Notes under the pieces: generated by a model | What the model saw: only the letters and a program-made list of their open reading frames with translations | What the model was told of the DNA's origin: nothing | Database searches by the model: none | Position numbers and translations under genes: made by a program | Part shown: positions 6,784 to 8,831 of the stretch, in pieces | Numbering within the stretch: position 1 is the first letter of the stretch | Layout of the letters: each line of letters starts with the position of its first letter | Assembly (NCBI GenBank): GCA_937893485.1 | Contig: CALBJL010000055.1 | Span: forward strand, 1-8,831 | Direction of reading: 5' to 3' | DNA from: an uncultured bacterium | GTDB lineage: Bacteria; Bacillota; Clostridia; Lachnospirales; Lachnospiraceae | Length of the DNA stretch: 8,831 nucleotides

Positions 6784-8586
6784 AATAATAATCAATTATA
6801 TCCTTTTGAAAGAAATCGTTACTATTCAGGCAAGATGCTTACCAGTGCAGATTTTCAGGCGGAACAGAACTACTTTAACAACAAGCGTAGATTTGTCAAT
6901 AATCTGATGTACGGATCAGGGATCGTATGTGGCTGTGGCGTATTCAGCTTAGATGATCTCTCAATTCTGGTGGAGAGTGGTGTTGCCATCGACGGCATGG
7001 GCAGAGAAATCGTGGTCGATGCATCGGTTGTCAAAAAGCTGTCTGCGGTAGACGGGTTTGAGCAGCTTCGCACAAATCAGGCGAGCCTGTGTCTGAAATA
7101 TAAAGAGGATGAGGTTCATGCAGTCTATGCGGTGAACCAGAAGGAATCCGACAAAGAATACGAATATAACCGCATCAGCGAGGGTTATCAGCTCTTTCTG
7201 ATGGACACGGAGGACATCCCTGAGGAATTTGAGATGGAGACAGAGTTCCTCACGAGTGGTGTATTATTAAATGACGACAGCTACCGTGTGGAGCTGGTGA
7301 TGCCGGCGACTGCATGTAAAGGAAAAAATATCAAGGTTGTTGTCCGCGTGACAAAGCTGACCGCCGATACAAAGAGACTGACCTATCACGGCATCCTGCA
7401 GGTTCCGACATTTGTGACAGCCGATGGTGGACATGAGCTTGCGATCGGCGTGGAGGATGTAACGCTGACCGAGGGCGAAGTGCTCGAACGCGAGTTCTGG
7501 ATGAGTGCGCAGGAGACAGCAGCGGTTGATACGAACGTGATCTTAAAGAGCGGATCTGCGGGCGCATTCGTGGATGGTGCGGCAGTCACTGCCGTGACCG
7601 GCTTTTCTTTGAAGATCCTGCTGGCTGACTGCAAGCCGAGAGAGCTTGTCAGCCGTGAGATCGGACATATGAGCCTTGAAATGAAAAATATCGGAGGCAC
7701 GAGTGATTTTATCCGTCTGGCAGATCTTCGTCTGGTGCGCACAGAGAGCGCTTATATCATAGAAGAAGTCAAGGAAACAAATATCAAAAAATATATTACC
7801 GCTCCGGCACAGGAGATGCTGCGCAGTGAGTATCTCGACTACTTCGAGAAGGAAGTGGAGCTTGGGGGCGGCGACAAGGTCGTTTCTGTACAAAAGGAGA
7901 GCGAGCAGCAGCATATCTCACGTGTAAATGTCCCTGAGGTGGCGACCGGTATTCTGGAGATTCCGCTCGGAGATACGGCACGCAAGGGCGATATCTGCTA
8001 TTCCGGCGAGATCATGCACGGACTCGGAAAAGGAAATGTCTATGTGGATATCGGATATGAGTACATATCGGAGGATGCAGCGCTCGGGGCAAATGCCAAG
8101 AGCACCATATACGGCAATCCGGATCTGTTCCGCGACAGCGCAAATCTGGCGGTTGATGCCGAGACTGCGGTCAAGGTGCTCAATGACAAGGGCAGCTTTG
8201 TCGTAGCGGTCAAGCTGTTGCAGAATGTTGATTATCTTGTGCTGTCTTACCGCTGGGTAGCGATCAAGTTCCCGGCAGGCAATGATCTGGGAATCCCCGA
8301 GGATATGGAGGGCAAGAGCATCGCAGCAGAGACACCGACCGTTGTGATGGGAACGAAGGAGAGCCACTACTTTGATGTGAAATATAACAATATGGACAGC
8401 TGCAGCATTGTGTATGAGCTGACGGAGCCTGGAAGTGGCGAGATCAGTTCGGATGGTATCTACACCTCGCCCGCCAAGGAAGGTGTCTATGAGATACTGA
8501 TCTACTGTGCGGATTATCCGTCTATTTGTACCTATGCGTATGCGATTGTCAAAAAGAAGGGACTTGACGAGTCAGAGGAAGCCTAA
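6781..8586 (+). CDS. 601-aa beta-rich protein with eCIS/phage-tail-locus-type N-terminus and C-terminal Ig-like domain
   Basis: There is no signal peptide and no membrane segment. Residues 9-54 carry a compact signature: F9-E-R-N-R-Y14-Y-S-G17-K18, L20-T, D24-F, E28-Q, Y31-F, K35-R-R, N40, G45-S-G-I-V-C50-G, then a beta-rich stretch ending in GVAIDGMGREIVVD (67-80). From memory, proteins opening with this pattern recur in gene clusters for phage-tail-like particles and extracellular contractile injection systems; I could not search. The middle (about 90-320) is mostly beta, with a helical segment near 330-365 (EMLRSEYLDYFEKEVE). A second beta region holds I379-S-R-V and the GEIMHGLGKGNVYV segment (H413-G-L-G416). 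Residues about 520-594 look like a bacterial Ig-like domain, with SGEISSDGIYTSP at 552-564. A structural, baseplate-associated or surface-binding role is the best guess. It shares a unit with the partial gene 14 bases downstream. Confidence 0.85.
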   Translation: MNNNQLYPFERNRYYSGKMLTSADFQAEQNYFNNKRRFVNNLMYGSGIVCGCGVFSLDDLSILVESGVAIDGMGREIVVDASVVKKLSAVDGFEQLRTNQASLCLKYKEDEVHAVYAVNQKESDKEYEYNRISEGYQLFLMDTEDIPEEFEMETEFLTSGVLLNDDSYRVELVMPATACKGKNIKVVVRVTKLTADTKRLTYHGILQVPTFVTADGGHELAIGVEDVTLTEGEVLEREFWMSAQETAAVDTNVILKSGSAGAFVDGAAVTAVTGFSLKILLADCKPRELVSREIGHMSLEMKNIGGTSDFIRLADLRLVRTESAYIIEEVKETNIKKYITAPAQEMLRSEYLDYFEKEVELGGGDKVVSVQKESEQQHISRVNVPEVATGILEIPLGDTARKGDICYSGEIMHGLGKGNVYVDIGYEYISEDAALGANAKSTIYGNPDLFRDSANLAVDAETAVKVLNDKGSFVVAVKLLQNVDYLVLSYRWVAIKFPAGNDLGIPEDMEGKSIAAETPTVVMGTKESHYFDVKYNNMDSCSIVYELTEPGSGEISSDGIYTSPAKEGVYEILIYCADYPSICTYAYAIVKKKGLDESEEA

Positions 8587-8592
8587 GGAGGG
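8585..8592 (+). promoter_or_regulatory. Strong RBS of the last, partial gene
   Basis: AAGGAGGG overlaps the end of the TAA stop (8584-8586) of the 601-aa gene and lies eight bases before ATG 8601. This is a near-perfect Shine-Dalgarno sequence at ideal spacing. It supports co-transcription of the two genes and fixes the downstream start. Confidence 0.85.
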
Positions 8593-8600
8593 CTGATAGG

Positions 8601-8831
8601 ATGATATATCAGTCGCAGAAAATGCGTTTAAAGTGTATACGGGTGCTGGAAAAGACACCGGCGAATGATATTCTGGTCTGTCAGGATTTAAATGCCACAG
8701 AGGAAGGTCTCTACACCGTGCTTGTCGTCTACGATCATGAGATCGTGCGGCGGTTTCTGACGGTATACGAACAGGCGGAGTATGACACGGGAGCCTCGTG
8801 TGTGGACAGCTTTTCGGATCAGGGCGCATTT
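8601..8831 (+). CDS. Unrecognised protein, N-terminal 77 residues (3' partial)
   Basis: The frame is open from ATG 8601 to the window edge, so the gene continues beyond it. The visible part has no signal peptide. It looks like alternating beta strands: KMRLKCIRVLE (7-17), DILVCQDL (23-30) and LYTVLVVYDHEIVRRFLTVYE (38-58), followed by an acidic stretch. The pattern of short strands with a turn between them resembles the small N-terminal lobe of a kinase-like or other beta-hairpin domain, but 77 residues are too few to assign a family and I do not claim one. The strong RBS and the 14-base gap to the preceding gene make a shared transcript likely, so it probably belongs to the same system as the 601-aa protein. 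Confidence 0.8.
   Translation, partial: MIYQSQKMRLKCIRVLEKTPANDILVCQDLNATEEGLYTVLVVYDHEIVRRFLTVYEQAEYDTGASCVDSFSDQGAF

Overview
The window reads as low-to-mid GC Firmicutes DNA, most likely a gut-type Lachnospiraceae or other Clostridia. The grounds are strong AGGAGG-type ribosome binding sites, a consensus TATAAT box, tight gene packing on one strand and mixed TTA/CTG leucine usage. This is a judgement by eye, not a database result. All four genes are on the + strand, and the window cuts the first and last of them.

Layout. (1) Positions 2-5545 hold the 3' part of a giant gene, with at least 1,847 residues visible and the 5' end outside the window. Its product is mostly helical and glutamine-rich. 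It carries an ABC1/UbiB (AarF/COQ8) protein-kinase-like domain around residues 1165-1600, followed by about 250 residues of helical tail. (2) Positions 5542-6516 overlap it by ATGA and encode a 324-aa GNAT-type acetyltransferase with a probable second, degenerate GNAT-like half. (3) Positions 6517-6780 are a 264-base non-coding interval with a hairpin, a perfect -10 box and a long, strongly base-pairing leader that includes a perfect 12-bp inverted repeat with a 47-nt internal segment. (4) Positions 6781-8586 encode a 601-aa beta-rich protein. Its N-terminal signature (YYSGK.LT..DF..EQ.YF..KRR..N.L..G.GIVCG) is one I associate with accessory proteins of phage-tail-like or extracellular contractile injection system (eCIS) loci. 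It ends in an Ig-like domain. (5) Positions 8601-8831 are the first 77 codons of an unrecognised gene behind a strong RBS.

How they may work together (inference). The first two genes are translationally coupled. The last two appear to form a second unit, or a sub-operon with its own promoter and structured leader. A soluble UbiB-like kinase inside a giant helical protein, next to an acetyltransferase and an eCIS-type accessory protein, is not a ubiquinone biosynthesis setting. It fits better as a fragment of an accessory gene cluster for a contractile-injection-like particle or a related surface/secreted system, with the giant protein as a possible effector, cargo or modifying enzyme. No sheath, tube, baseplate or AAA+ ATPase gene is in the window, so that assignment rests on one N-terminal signature and on context.
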